From contig JAGHVD010000073.1 in NCBI GenBank assembly GCA_018064475.1, positions 1-34,884 of the forward strand: a DNA stretch of 34,884 bases, in the 5' to 3' direction. Positions within the stretch are counted from its first letter, which is position 1, and each line of letters opens with the position of its first letter. The notes beneath the pieces are model-generated. The model was given only the letters and a program-made list of their open reading frames with translations. It did not search any database and was not told the DNA's origin. Both the position numbers and the translations under genes were made by a program. This DNA comes from Candidatus Scatonaster coprocaballi (lineage in GTDB: Bacteria; Bacillota; Clostridia; Saccharofermentanales; Saccharofermentanaceae). Shown here piece by piece: positions 1 through 9,066 of the stretch.

Positions 1-130
1 CGTCGAGCCACGGTTTCGCTATTGCTTCTTCTCGCCTGCACCTCACGGTACAAACCTTACAAGTCGCTTTAAGGTTCGTCGGCAACTACGCCCCTCAGGA
101 CCTTCACCCGAGGTTCGGGGCATGCCCGTC
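1..130. other. Unassigned noncoding stretch at window edge, possibly structured RNA
   Basis: No frame gives a protein-like translation with a start and a ribosome binding site. On the minus strand several hairpins can form: AACCTTA pairs with TAAGGTT across a 10-base loop (about 54-77), CCCGA pairs with TCGGG (about 107-119), and GGGC-AT-GCCC lies near 117-127. This could be the 5' part of a cis-regulatory RNA or a small RNA for a gene to the left of the window. I compared it by eye with tmRNA, RNase P, SRP RNA, lysine, ydaO/c-di-AMP, FMN and glycine motifs and found no convincing match. Confidence 0.25.
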
Positions 131-136
131 ATACCG

Positions 137-169
137 AAAAAGGACCGCCTCACTGTTGTGAGACGGTCC
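137..169 (-). terminator. Rho-independent terminator of the giant surface-protein gene
   Basis: On the minus strand a 12-bp stem (GGACCGTCTCAC with GTGAGGCGGTCC, one U-G wobble) closes a 4-base loop and is followed directly by TTTTT. It lies 28 bp past the stop codon of the surface-protein gene, in the right orientation to end its transcript. Confidence 0.85.
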
Positions 170-196
170 TCGGTAATGATTACTGATAAATAAATA

Positions 197-3100
197 TTAG
201 TTGTGTGAACGACGTTTCTTATCAATGTAGAGGAATGTCGCGATACCCGCTCCACTGAGAAGAAGTACTACCGCCCAGCTTGTGTGGGAAGACTCTTCCT
301 CACCTGTCTTCGGGAATACAGGGAGCCATCTACCATAGACCATCGTATCGTTGTAGATCTTCGTGCCTTCCACATATCTCTGTGTGCAAGCGATGTCCAG
401 ATACCAGCCATCAAATACATACAACGCGGTCGTTCCGGAAGGAGATGTGGTTCGGTAGGATGTACCAGGTTGTACAACATCCATACCCGGTAACTTCACG
501 CCGTCCGGTGTCTCACCTACAAAGGCATATCTTACAACCGGAAGTGTGGTCCACTTCGCATAGAGTTTGATCTCTGGCGTATTCATCGGTCCTGGTACAT
601 ACGGGATCGTACAATCAGGATCTAGGAACCATCCGCCGAACTTGTAATCGCTGCCATTATATGTCGGATCAGGAGGCGTCGGGAGAACATCTCCACGTTT
701 GCCGGTTGGGATCGTCGGATAGGTTACATCTCCAGGCTTCGGTCCATCGCCAGCGCCAGGAAGGAGTATCACATTCGTCGTCTTTCTCGTCCACTTGCCA
801 TAAAGTACGGTATCTTCATAGATCTTCGTACCATCGGTATACTTCTTCGTGCAGGCACTGTCGGTATACCAGCCATCGAAGATGTAGTTATCCGTAGACT
901 TCGTCTTCGAATCTGCATTATATGCAGTACCTTCCGGCATTCTCTCGGTAGCAGGAAGTTTCGCATCAGAAGGAACCTCTCCGATGAACTTGTAGCTGAC
1001 CGTAGGCAGGTAAGTCCACTTCGCGTAAAGCGGAAGTTTCTCCATTGTTAATGTTCCCGGTACATATGGCTTAGTACATTCAGGATCGAGGAACCATCCG
1101 CCGAACTTGAAGTCTTCGCCGCCGTATACTGCGTCATTTGGCATTGGGAAGAACTCACCACGATATTCTGTCGTATCCTTCGGATAAACTACCTGGTCTG
1201 AATCTGGGTGCTTCCCGTTTCCAGGCTGGAATGTAATATCCGTTGTCAGGCGTTCCCACTTTCCATAGAGTACTTTCTTGCCGCCCGGTGCTGTCGTATC
1301 GTTGATGACCGTACCATCTACATATGGTGTGGTGCATGCACTGTCTTCGAACCAACCGCTAAACACATAGTACTCTTTGCTCAGTTTATCTTTAGCTGTA
1401 TACATCGTACCCCAATCAACTGTGTCACCGGAAGGTACCGTTACACCGCTCGGGATAACCGACCCTACAATCTGATAGCTGATGTCATAGGTCTTCAAAG
1501 TATTTTCAATGTCGACCGACGTATTACCATACGTGCCACCAGAGTAAGAAGTGATCGTCGAATATCCAGGAACAGCAATTTCCTCAACTGTATATACATA
1601 GTAGTTATTCGAAGCATCGTACATCGGAAGCTTCGTCCATGTGTAGGTCCAGCCGTTTGTGCTACTGAGTTCTACAGATGGATTCACTGCATATGGCTGA
1701 CCATTCTGCAGAAGTACAACGGTTACAGCGTCATGTTCAGCAGTCGGGTTAGACCAGATCTTCTTTGCCATGAAGGTTCTGACATCTGTCAGGGCCGGCG
1801 GAGATGGGAAATCCGTTGGATCATAAGATGTATCACCCACTTCTTTGATCTGGGCAATGTTCGTAAGTCTAGAAGCATCCACACCATCGTTTACAGTAAC
1901 CTTGATCACAAGTGTAGCAGTCGTGCCAGGAGCAAGGGTTGGAATCGTCCAAGTAATGTTACCCTTTCCATCATCTACCGCTGTATCTGGAGATGTAAAT
2001 ACCAGTCCATCCGGGGTCACAAGTGTCACGCCCTCCGGAAGAGTATCCGTAACGACTACATTCGTTGCTGTCTCATAATCACGTGTGTTCTTCACGGTGA
2101 TGGTATAATTGAATACCTCGCCCGGCTCAGACAGATCGGAATCCGTCGTCTTATTGAATTCAAGATCATTCGCGTCAATGATGTATGTATTCAAGATGTT
2201 TGTCGTACCAGCAGTAGTGGTGGTATCGTAACTTACCTTGTACTTTCCATTCATTTCACCGTCCGCAAGTTCGGTGCCTGATTGCGCTGTGAGTTCACGG
2301 AAGATATACTCGTACAGATTTCCATCTTTATCGTACGGCGGCACTTTCAGCGACTTGGCTGGCTCTGCTGCTGTAAGTTCAACCACCTCGACTGGAGTAT
2401 ACGAGGTTTCTGAAGCAATCTTGCGAGAAAGCTGAACGTAGACAGTTTCCGTATCGTGGCTCGTCCACTTATCGGACCAATCCTTCGCAACAGAAAGAAC
2501 AATATCCGCTGGCTTAGCCTTGAATGTAGATGTTGGACTCTTCACACCTACAGGTTCTCCATCCGCAGATACTACGGTTGCTACATTATCGTACTTCTTC
2601 TCCACCTTCAAATCAGCAGGAACTGTCGCATTGAAGGTAAGTGTCTTGGTCTCATCCTTTGCCATATCCAGTGTCCACTCGATGGTCTGTCCAGTGACCT
2701 TGCCCGAGTCACTCACATTTGAAATGGTCAAGCCGTCCGGCACCACATCAGAAATCACGACGTTCTTAATTGGTGCATTCGCATTCTTGTTCTTCACCGT
2801 AATGGTATAAAGAACCGTACTACTTGGAGCAACTGGTTCACTGATCGATGCGCCTTGATACGAGACCGCCTTCGTAATCGCAAAGTCTTTCACTGATTTC
2901 CAAGAACCATATAGATTGAACGTTCCACTTGGTACATTCGTATCATTGAGTACCATGCCATCTACATATGGAACCTTACAATCCGCATCCGTGTACCATC
3001 CAGAGAATACGTATCCGTCTGCCTTCAGGGGATCCTCGGCATCGTAAGCGGTACCCCAATCAAGCGTCTCAGTATCAGGAACCGCAACACCTGGATTCTC

Positions 3101-6100
3101 TTGACCAACAATATTGTATTTCACATCGTATGTCTTCAGTGTGTTGGTCACCAATGCAGAAGTATAACCAAGGTCTTTGTCAGTATATGTGATTTCTGTC
3201 TCATAGCCATCTACCGCAACTTCATCTACCGTATATACATAGAGTTTTTCATCCTTGTCGTACATAGGTAGATTGGTCCATGTATAGGTCCAGCTGTTCG
3301 AGTTATCAAGTGATACCTGACCATTCGTCGTATACGCGTTTCCATTCTGCAGAAGTTTCACTGTAACTGCATTATGTGTAGCGCTCGAATTCGACCAAGC
3401 CTTCGTTACTTTGAAAGTACGAACATCAGTCGGTACAGTCGGAGACTGCTTCGGATCTTCTTTGCCACCTACTTCAGTGATCTTCGCTGTATTCTTCAAT
3501 CGCGTAGCCTTCAAATCGCTCGATACTGTAACCTTAATGGAAAGTGTTGCAGTAACCCCTGGACCAAGTTCAGCGATTTCCCATGTAATGTCATTACCGG
3601 AATTTGTTGCAGTACCCTTGTCCGCAGACAAACCACCAGTAGTCAGCAGTGTCACACCCGTCGGAAGTGTATCCGTGATCTTGATATCCTTCGCAATTTC
3701 CTTCGGATACGTACGGGTATTCTTGACTGTAATCGTATAGGTAAGCGTTCCACCCGGTTCTATGGTCTGAGATGAAGCCACCTTGTTGAACTCAAGATCA
3801 GCTGCTGTCACAACATAGTCATTGGAAATCTTCGTTGTACCTGCTGTAGTCGTCGTATCATAACTTACCTTATACTTGCCGTTCATGTCACCGTCTTCTA
3901 ACTTGGTTTCAGTTCCGGCGCTCGCGTCAACGATTACTTCTCGGAAGATATATGTATATTCATTTCCCTCCAAGTCATATGGTGGAAGTGTCACAGATTT
4001 CGACGGATTCGACGCCGAAAGTTCAATAATTGGATCTACAGGCGTATAGTTTACTTCGCTCGCAATCTTCTTATATAGACGAACCTTTACTGTCTCACTA
4101 CTGTGATTCGTCCATCCGTCCGACCAATCCTTGGATACTATCAAAGTAATGTTATCCGGAATTGCATAGAAAGTAACAAGTTCACTCGACTTGTCCACTT
4201 TGACGCCATCGGCCGAATCAATTGTTGCAAGGTTATCGTACTTTGTTCTCACCTTCAAGTCAGATGGAACCGTCGCCTTAAATGTTAATGTCTTTGTCTC
4301 TCCCTTCGGAACTGTCACGGTCCACGTAATCGTCTGACCGTTCTTTGTTCCAGAATCGCTGATATCCGAAATAGCCAAACCAGTTGGCGCGGCATCCGTA
4401 ATCACTACGTTCGGAATATCCACCTTCTTGTTGTTATTGGTCACTTTAATGGAATACAGAACCGTCGTTCCCGGTGCAACATCACCAGTAATCGCCGTTC
4501 CATCTTCCAACGTGACTGCTTTTGTAATGGAGAAATCCTTCACCGTCTTCCAAGAGCCATACAGATTCAGTGTGCCACTTGGTACATTCGTGTCATTGAG
4601 CGTCATGCCATCTACATATGGAACCTTACAATCCGCATCGGTATACCATCCAGAGAATTCATACCCTTCTGCAGAAAGCTTATCTTTCGCATTGTAATTG
4701 GTTCCCCAGTCGAGTGTCTCATTACTCGGCTTGGCAACACCCGGATCTACACTACCTACGATATTGTATTTCACATCATATGTCTTCAATACGTTCTGGA
4801 TCGTTGCAGATGTATACTCATATGCCTTTGTAGTCGTTGTAGTTGGACTATATGTAATGGTTGTATCGTATCCTTCAACTTTCACTTCTTTTACTGTATA
4901 AGTATATGGTTTACCTTCCGCATCATTCAGTGGAAGATTCGTCCATGTATAGGTCCATTCATTCGAACTACCCAGTTCTACTTGACCATTCGTCGTATAC
5001 TGAACTCCGTTCTGAAGAAGGATCACAGAGACTGCATCATGCGAAGCAGTCGGATTCGACCATACCTTCGTAACTTTGAAAGCACGAACGTCAGTCTTCA
5101 CCTTTGGGGATGGATAGTCGTCATCGTCATATGTAGTACCGTCGAATTCCACAATGCTCGCAACATTCAGAAGCTGGGTAGCATTAAGATTGCTTCCAAC
5201 CACAACCTTGATGGTAAGTGTAGCGGTTGTATCGCCGGCAAGACTTGAAATCTCCCACGTTACGTTGTTACCCGAGTTCGACGCAGTACCAATGTCAGCA
5301 CTCAGACCATTAGTCGAGGCAATCGTCACACCCGTCGGCAAAACATCGGTTACCTTAATTCCAGTAGCTGACTCATACTTACGAGTGTTTCTCACTGTGA
5401 TGGTATAAGTAATAGTATCTCCAGGCGCCGCAATCGTAGCAGAAACTGTTTTATCGATTTCAAGATCCGTGACCTTAACAATATAGTCATTAGAGATTAT
5501 GGTCTTTCTGGCTGTGGTAGTATCGTAACTTACCTCATAATCTCCATACATGTCACCTGCTTCATACTTGGTTTCTGTGCCAGCAGAGGCATTCACAGTG
5601 ATCTCACGGAAGATATAGTCGTATTCATTTCCGTCCTCATCGTACTGTGGAACAGAGACAGTCTGGGATGGGTTGGAAGAAGTCAACTCAATAAAGTTCA
5701 CATCCGTCACAGCCGTAAACTTGTCGTCCGATTCTGTTTTGAGCTTACGATATAGACGAACCTTTAGTGTCTCACTTGCATGGCTATTCCATGTATCTGA
5801 CCATGCTTTCTCAACTGTAAGCGTGATATTCTCAGGTCCAGCGTAGAAAGTAGAAGTATTACTATTTTTGTTGATTGAATCGCCATCAGCAGAATTAATC
5901 GTCGCTACGTTATCGTACTTGGTTCTTACTTTCAGGTCGGAAGGCACCGTTGCCTTAAAAGTCAACGTCTTGCTACTTCCTTTACCTATATCAACTGTCC
6001 AAGTTATTTTCTGTCCATCTATGCTAGGCGTATCACTTGCATCAGAAATCGTCAGACCGGTCGGAACAGTATCTGAAACAACCACATCTTCAATATCTAC

Positions 6101-8938
6101 ATACTGGTTCTTGTTAGTTACTTTGATGGAATAAAGAACGGTTGTACCCGGTGCAACATCACCTGTGATAGCCGTACCATCTGCCAGTGTCACTGATTTC
6201 TCTATGTCAAAATCCTTAATGATTTTCCACTTACCATAAAGATCAATCTGACTACCGCCATTTTGCAGCGAGGTAAAATTCGTATCATTGAGATTCTTAC
6301 TAGTATCAAATGATGAACCAGAGAAATCTTCGTTCAGCTTCCATTCAGTAAACTCATATCCATCTATGGTAGGCACCGTCATGGCCGTAATTTCATCATT
6401 TGTTAATGTAGTACCATACGTCTTTGTTAAACTACTTGGAGTCGTATAACTGCTCGGGATATCTCCACTCACATGATATACGAGAGATACATCTCTACCT
6501 TTCAACGGCTGCTCAGCAGGCGTACAATTCGGAATCGGTGTAGGAGTCGTCCGGTTGAACTGACCACCAGCTACATTTATGAGATTCTTCTCACCTTCAA
6601 GGTCACTCAACACAGTAACCTTCAGGCTCAAATCTTTAGAAGCGCCTGCAGCAAGACTTTCGATATCCCAAGAAACGGTATGCGTCGTAGTGTTATAGCT
6701 ACCACTATTATCTGATTCTTTATATGTTACTTTCTCAGTATCAATCGTATCCGAAATCGTGAAATCCTTAGCGATAACCGTACCGGTGTTCTTCACCGTG
6801 ATTTTGAACTCAACAACATCTCCAGCCTTTGCCACAACTCCGGAAGTAGGAGATACAACAGTCTTTGTAATTTCAATCTTCGGGGCAGCGTACTTGACCT
6901 TCACCACACGGTCAGCAACTATACCTGGTATAGCTACCTTCACCGCGCCGGTCTCTGAATCAAAAGTGATTTCGTATTTGCCTTTGGTTATCGTGCCAGA
7001 GGCTTTACCTTCCTGATCAAAATCAGAAGGACCGATGACTGTATTTTCATCAATCGTAACACTTTCAAACTCGTATCCGGCATTGGGCTTATATGTCAAA
7101 TATGGTGAGTCTTTCTCATAAGTAGAGACAACAATCTCGGATTTAGCGGTATCAGATGAAAAAATTCTGCCATCCTGCTTCGATTCGTCGAAATCTTGGG
7201 CACCACCTTCTACGGTACTTGTCACATGATAGATATCCAGAGCCGGTGCTTTGGCAGGACTATCACCATGGGCGTCACCTGAACCGGTAGTGTTGCCGTT
7301 CTTGTACGCATCAACATTGGCCAGGCCATCGTTCGGATTCATCTCATAGACATACTCATCACCAGGTTGCCAAGGATTGCCATCTTTGTTTAGAATCGTA
7401 GGCGGAGTCTTTCCATCGTTTTTCAACTTAATGCAGGACTTGAATCCGTTGTTATCCGTAACATTGATTTCCACCTTGACATAGGTCAATTGATTCTTCA
7501 GATCCTTCACGCTCAATTTAATCTGGTTGTCGATCTTAGGATCGTTGTTACCCATGTATACCTTGATTTCATCTGCTACATCCGACGACTGGGAATTCAT
7601 TACATATTTCTCTCCGGTTACCGGATCAGTCTGTAGCGTAGCTGTTGAGACATCTAAATAATCTTTCTGAATCCAGTCTGAATCACTCGTCGGATTTGCT
7701 TTCTTTGAGACGGAAACCTTTACATTCTCAATCGTAATATCGTCCGCCATGTGAATCTTGTCGTCGAACTTGAGTGTCGCGCCTTGAATCGCCATATAGA
7801 GGAACTTTGACAAGTCTTCTGCATTGTTATAGTAAAGCTGACGCGAATCACTGGAATAGGCCTTATACTCCGTAGGCTCACCATAAATATAATCCGTTAC
7901 TAAAGTACCTGGTTTCAATGAATAAGAACTACCAAGGGAAAACTCAGAATTCTTTGGATCTCCTTGTTGCATAATCTCAGCTTGATTTTTGGGGCCAAAA
8001 ACCCCATTAGTTGCTGGATAAGTATATGAATCAGGATCTACATCCTTGTATTGCAAGTAATAGGAAGGGGCGACCAATGAACACAATGCCTTAAACTCTT
8101 TTGCTGACAATGTCGCATAATTATTGTCACCATTGTAGTAGTAAAAGTTTGTCGGTGTATATGGTTGTTTTCCGTATTTATCATCAAAATTCGTAGTCGA
8201 ATAATCTGGATCAAATCCATCAGTAATCCAGATCACCTTGTTTTCTTTATAGTAGGGTTCAAGAAGCGTGGCGAGAGGAGTAAACACGTTTCCGAAAACA
8301 TCGTAATTATTCGGAAACATCAAACGAGAGAAACGCGCAATACGCGAAGCATCGAACTCCAAGACGATATAGTCGTATTCTTTGCCATTCGTCTGTAATT
8401 CTTGAATCAACAGTTTAGCAAAACCATAGATTGCCGTATGATTACTTCCATCTACAATTCGTACACCTTTATTGGTGGTAACATTCATCGATTCTCCACG
8501 TAAAACACGACCTTGATGCTCATATTGAGTATCATTTAAATTATATGTGTAACTAGTAGGTTTATGATCTTCATGTCCTGAACCATCAATATCTGCATCC
8601 AGCAACCAGTAGTCAACATTTGCGTTGTTTGCGATAGCATTGATAGACTGAACAATAACGTTTCCTGTCGGATCATTCAAGCCACCCATACCGTGTTTCG
8701 AGCAGAGGGTACCGAGGAAGAGTACTTCCGTATCATTTACATCAGGTACATTACTGGTAATTGTAATCTTGGCATTAGTTGGGTTAGCCGGATCCCAATC
8801 GATCGTCTTCGTGACATCGAGTTTACTCGGATCTGGATCTTCAGCCAAAACCTTCTTCTTACTTATAGGATTAGTTATAAACAAATTAACGACAACGGCT
8901 AATGCCAGAACAATCGATAATACTCGTTTCTTATTCAT
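197..8938 (-). CDS. Giant LPXTG-type cell-wall-anchored surface protein with DUF11, Cna-B-like and InlB-like repeats
   Basis: This 2,913-residue protein is probably secreted and then linked to peptidoglycan by a sortase. The N-terminus has a signal peptide (basic MNKKR, hydrophobic core 6-22). Residues 60-400 form a non-repetitive head with a WITDG motif near 235, reminiscent of a von Willebrand A fold but without a visible DxSxS metal site. A DUF11-like domain (about 684-800) and an InlB-like repeat (about 812-906) follow. Three tandem cassettes occupy 907-1465, 1466-2015 and 2016-2562, each DUF11, Cna-B, DUF11, Cna-B, InlB. Four more InlB-like repeats run from 2563 to about 2870. The sorting signal FPKTG is at 2875-2879, followed by a membrane helix and KKRR. 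The first position of the motif is F rather than L. The start has GAGGAG 7 bases upstream. It is a single-gene unit with its own promoter and terminator. Adhesion or biofilm stalk is the likely role; the ligand is unknown. Confidence 0.93.
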   Translation of the reverse strand: MNKKRVLSIVLALAVVVNLFITNPISKKKVLAEDPDPSKLDVTKTIDWDPANPTNAKITITSNVPDVNDTEVLFLGTLCSKHGMGGLNDPTGNVIVQSINAIANNANVDYWLLDADIDGSGHEDHKPTSYTYNLNDTQYEHQGRVLRGESMNVTTNKGVRIVDGSNHTAIYGFAKLLIQELQTNGKEYDYIVLEFDASRIARFSRLMFPNNYDVFGNVFTPLATLLEPYYKENKVIWITDGFDPDYSTTNFDDKYGKQPYTPTNFYYYNGDNNYATLSAKEFKALCSLVAPSYYLQYKDVDPDSYTYPATNGVFGPKNQAEIMQQGDPKNSEFSLGSSYSLKPGTLVTDYIYGEPTEYKAYSSDSRQLYYNNAEDLSKFLYMAIQGATLKFDDKIHMADDITIENVKVSVSKKANPTSDSDWIQKDYLDVSTATLQTDPVTGEKYVMNSQSSDVADEIKVYMGNNDPKIDNQIKLSVKDLKNQLTYVKVEINVTDNNGFKSCIKLKNDGKTPPTILNKDGNPWQPGDEYVYEMNPNDGLANVDAYKNGNTTGSGDAHGDSPAKAPALDIYHVTSTVEGGAQDFDESKQDGRIFSSDTAKSEIVVSTYEKDSPYLTYKPNAGYEFESVTIDENTVIGPSDFDQEGKASGTITKGKYEITFDSETGAVKVAIPGIVADRVVKVKYAAPKIEITKTVVSPTSGVVAKAGDVVEFKITVKNTGTVIAKDFTISDTIDTEKVTYKESDNSGSYNTTTHTVSWDIESLAAGASKDLSLKVTVLSDLEGEKNLINVAGGQFNRTTPTPIPNCTPAEQPLKGRDVSLVYHVSGDIPSSYTTPSSLTKTYGTTLTNDEITAMTVPTIDGYEFTEWKLNEDFSGSSFDTSKNLNDTNFTSLQNGGSQIDLYGKWKIIKDFDIEKSVTLADGTAITGDVAPGTTVLYSIKVTNKNQYVDIEDVVVSDTVPTGLTISDASDTPSIDGQKITWTVDIGKGSSKTLTFKATVPSDLKVRTKYDNVATINSADGDSINKNSNTSTFYAGPENITLTVEKAWSDTWNSHASETLKVRLYRKLKTESDDKFTAVTDVNFIELTSSNPSQTVSVPQYDEDGNEYDYIFREITVNASAGTETKYEAGDMYGDYEVSYDTTTARKTIISNDYIVKVTDLEIDKTVSATIAAPGDTITYTITVRNTRKYESATGIKVTDVLPTGVTIASTNGLSADIGTASNSGNNVTWEISSLAGDTTATLTIKVVVGSNLNATQLLNVASIVEFDGTTYDDDDYPSPKVKTDVRAFKVTKVWSNPTASHDAVSVILLQNGVQYTTNGQVELGSSNEWTYTWTNLPLNDAEGKPYTYTVKEVKVEGYDTTITYSPTTTTTKAYEYTSATIQNVLKTYDVKYNIVGSVDPGVAKPSNETLDWGTNYNAKDKLSAEGYEFSGWYTDADCKVPYVDGMTLNDTNVPSGTLNLYGSWKTVKDFSITKAVTLEDGTAITGDVAPGTTVLYSIKVTNNNKKVDIPNVVITDAAPTGLAISDISDSGTKNGQTITWTVTVPKGETKTLTFKATVPSDLKVRTKYDNLATIDSADGVKVDKSSELVTFYAIPDNITLIVSKDWSDGWTNHSSETVKVRLYKKIASEVNYTPVDPIIELSASNPSKSVTLPPYDLEGNEYTYIFREVIVDASAGTETKLEDGDMNGKYKVSYDTTTTAGTTKISNDYVVTAADLEFNKVASSQTIEPGGTLTYTITVKNTRTYPKEIAKDIKITDTLPTGVTLLTTGGLSADKGTATNSGNDITWEIAELGPGVTATLSIKVTVSSDLKATRLKNTAKITEVGGKEDPKQSPTVPTDVRTFKVTKAWSNSSATHNAVTVKLLQNGNAYTTNGQVSLDNSNSWTYTWTNLPMYDKDEKLYVYTVDEVAVDGYETEITYTDKDLGYTSALVTNTLKTYDVKYNIVGQENPGVAVPDTETLDWGTAYDAEDPLKADGYVFSGWYTDADCKVPYVDGMVLNDTNVPSGTFNLYGSWKSVKDFAITKAVSYQGASISEPVAPSSTVLYTITVKNKNANAPIKNVVISDVVPDGLTISNVSDSGKVTGQTIEWTLDMAKDETKTLTFNATVPADLKVEKKYDNVATVVSADGEPVGVKSPTSTFKAKPADIVLSVAKDWSDKWTSHDTETVYVQLSRKIASETSYTPVEVVELTAAEPAKSLKVPPYDKDGNLYEYIFRELTAQSGTELADGEMNGKYKVSYDTTTTAGTTNILNTYIIDANDLEFNKTTDSDLSEPGEVFNYTITVKNTRDYETATNVVVTDTLPEGVTLVTPDGLVFTSPDTAVDDGKGNITWTIPTLAPGTTATLVIKVTVNDGVDASRLTNIAQIKEVGDTSYDPTDFPSPPALTDVRTFMAKKIWSNPTAEHDAVTVVLLQNGQPYAVNPSVELSSTNGWTYTWTKLPMYDASNNYYVYTVEEIAVPGYSTITSYSGGTYGNTSVDIENTLKTYDISYQIVGSVIPSGVTVPSGDTVDWGTMYTAKDKLSKEYYVFSGWFEDSACTTPYVDGTVINDTTAPGGKKVLYGKWERLTTDITFQPGNGKHPDSDQVVYPKDTTEYRGEFFPMPNDAVYGGEDFKFGGWFLDPECTKPYVPGTLTMEKLPLYAKWTYLPTVSYKFIGEVPSDAKLPATERMPEGTAYNADSKTKSTDNYIFDGWYTDSACTKKYTDGTKIYEDTVLYGKWTRKTTNVILLPGAGDGPKPGDVTYPTIPTGKRGDVLPTPPDPTYNGSDYKFGGWFLDPDCTIPYVPGPMNTPEIKLYAKWTTLPVVRYAFVGETPDGVKLPGMDVVQPGTSYRTTSPSGTTALYVFDGWYLDIACTQRYVEGTKIYNDTMVYGRWLPVFPKTGEEESSHTSWAVVLLLSGAGIATFLYIDKKRRSHN
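317..1252 (-). repeat. Four C-terminal InlB-like (Listeria-Bacteroides type) repeats in alternating A-B-A-B order
   Basis: Residues about 2563-2874 of the surface protein contain four units of about 75 residues. Each carries the F(D/G)GW(Y/F)xDxxCT...Y(V/T)xG...LY(A/G)(K/R)W core. Units 1 and 3 begin with a T-T-(D/N)-(I/V) strand and a pro-rich PGxGxxP segment and contain KFGGWFLDP. Units 2 and 4 begin with a P-x-V-x-Y-x-F-x-G-E strand and contain FDGWY. The pair was therefore duplicated as a unit. Confidence 0.8.
1253..2893 (-). repeat. Surface-protein cassette 3 (DUF11, Cna-B, DUF11, Cna-B, InlB)
   Basis: This encodes residues 2016-2562. It opens with VKDFAITKAV (DUF11), then a KDWSDKW Cna-B-like unit, a second DUF11 (LEFNKTT), a second Cna-B-like unit (KKIWSNPTAEHDAV) and an InlB-like unit (YVFSGWFED). 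It is the most diverged of the three cassettes at its first DUF11, which has SYQGASISEPVAPSS instead of TLxDGTAITGDVAPGT. Confidence 0.88.
2894..4543 (-). repeat. Surface-protein cassette 2 (DUF11, Cna-B, DUF11, Cna-B, InlB)
   Basis: This encodes residues 1466-2015 in the same domain order. It opens with VKDFSITKAVTLEDGTAITG and ends with the InlB unit containing FSGWYTDADCKVPYVDGM. That InlB unit shares 36 identical bases (2954-2989) with the one ending cassette 1 (4604-4639). Confidence 0.9.
4544..6220 (-). repeat. Surface-protein cassette 1 (DUF11, Cna-B, DUF11, Cna-B, InlB)
   Basis: This encodes residues 907-1465. It opens with IKDFDIEKSVTLADGTAITG and ends with an InlB unit containing FSGWYTDADCKVPYVDGM. 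The segment DGTAITGDVAPGTTVLYSIK is identical in protein to that of cassette 2 but carries many synonymous base changes. Confidence 0.9.
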
Positions 8939-8969
8939 ACTAACTCTCCTCGGGCATAATTACCCTACA

Positions 8970-8998
8970 ATTATAGTTAGTATCATAGTAACACCTAA
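8970..8998 (-). promoter_or_regulatory. Probable promoter of the surface-protein gene
   Basis: On the minus strand TATAAT (8970-8975) is preceded at 17 bp by TTAGGT (8993-8998), a weak -35. The -10 is a perfect consensus 31 bp before the start codon, and GAGGAG lies between them. Confidence 0.5.
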
Positions 8999-9041
8999 CA
9001 TATTCGAATAAAATTAAAATATAGTGAAAGCTCTGTATCAT

Positions 9042-9062
9042 GTCTGCAATAATTATGCAGAC
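9042..9062 (-). terminator. Hairpin after the uracil-DNA glycosylase gene, weak terminator candidate
   Basis: GTCTGCA and TGCAGAC form a perfect 7-bp stem with a 7-base loop just past the stop codon at 9067. No U-tract follows, so it may be only an mRNA 3'-end stabiliser. Confidence 0.3.
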
Positions 9063-9066
9063 TGAC

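Noticed and set aside
1-130. Possible tmRNA, lysine riboswitch or c-di-AMP riboswitch
   Set aside because: A few short strings are suggestive (AACTACGCC on the plus strand, GCCGACGAACC on the minus), but the order of conserved blocks does not fit any of these RNAs, so no name is given.
43-255. Short minus-strand frame across the surface-gene terminator and its C-terminal codons
   Set aside because: It runs through the terminator hairpin and is Arg/Ser/Thr-rich; not protein-like.
1208-2281. Plus-strand open frame of 357 codons inside the surface-protein gene
   Set aside because: It is antisense to a well-supported repeat region, has no ribosome binding site, and its translation is rich in Arg, Ile, Cys and Ser with no domain pattern. 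Long antisense frames are expected in a repetitive gene.
1253-6220. Regular repeats that might suggest a CRISPR array
   Set aside because: Repeat units are about 1.65 kb, coding, in frame and made of protein domains; there are no short repeats with unique spacers.
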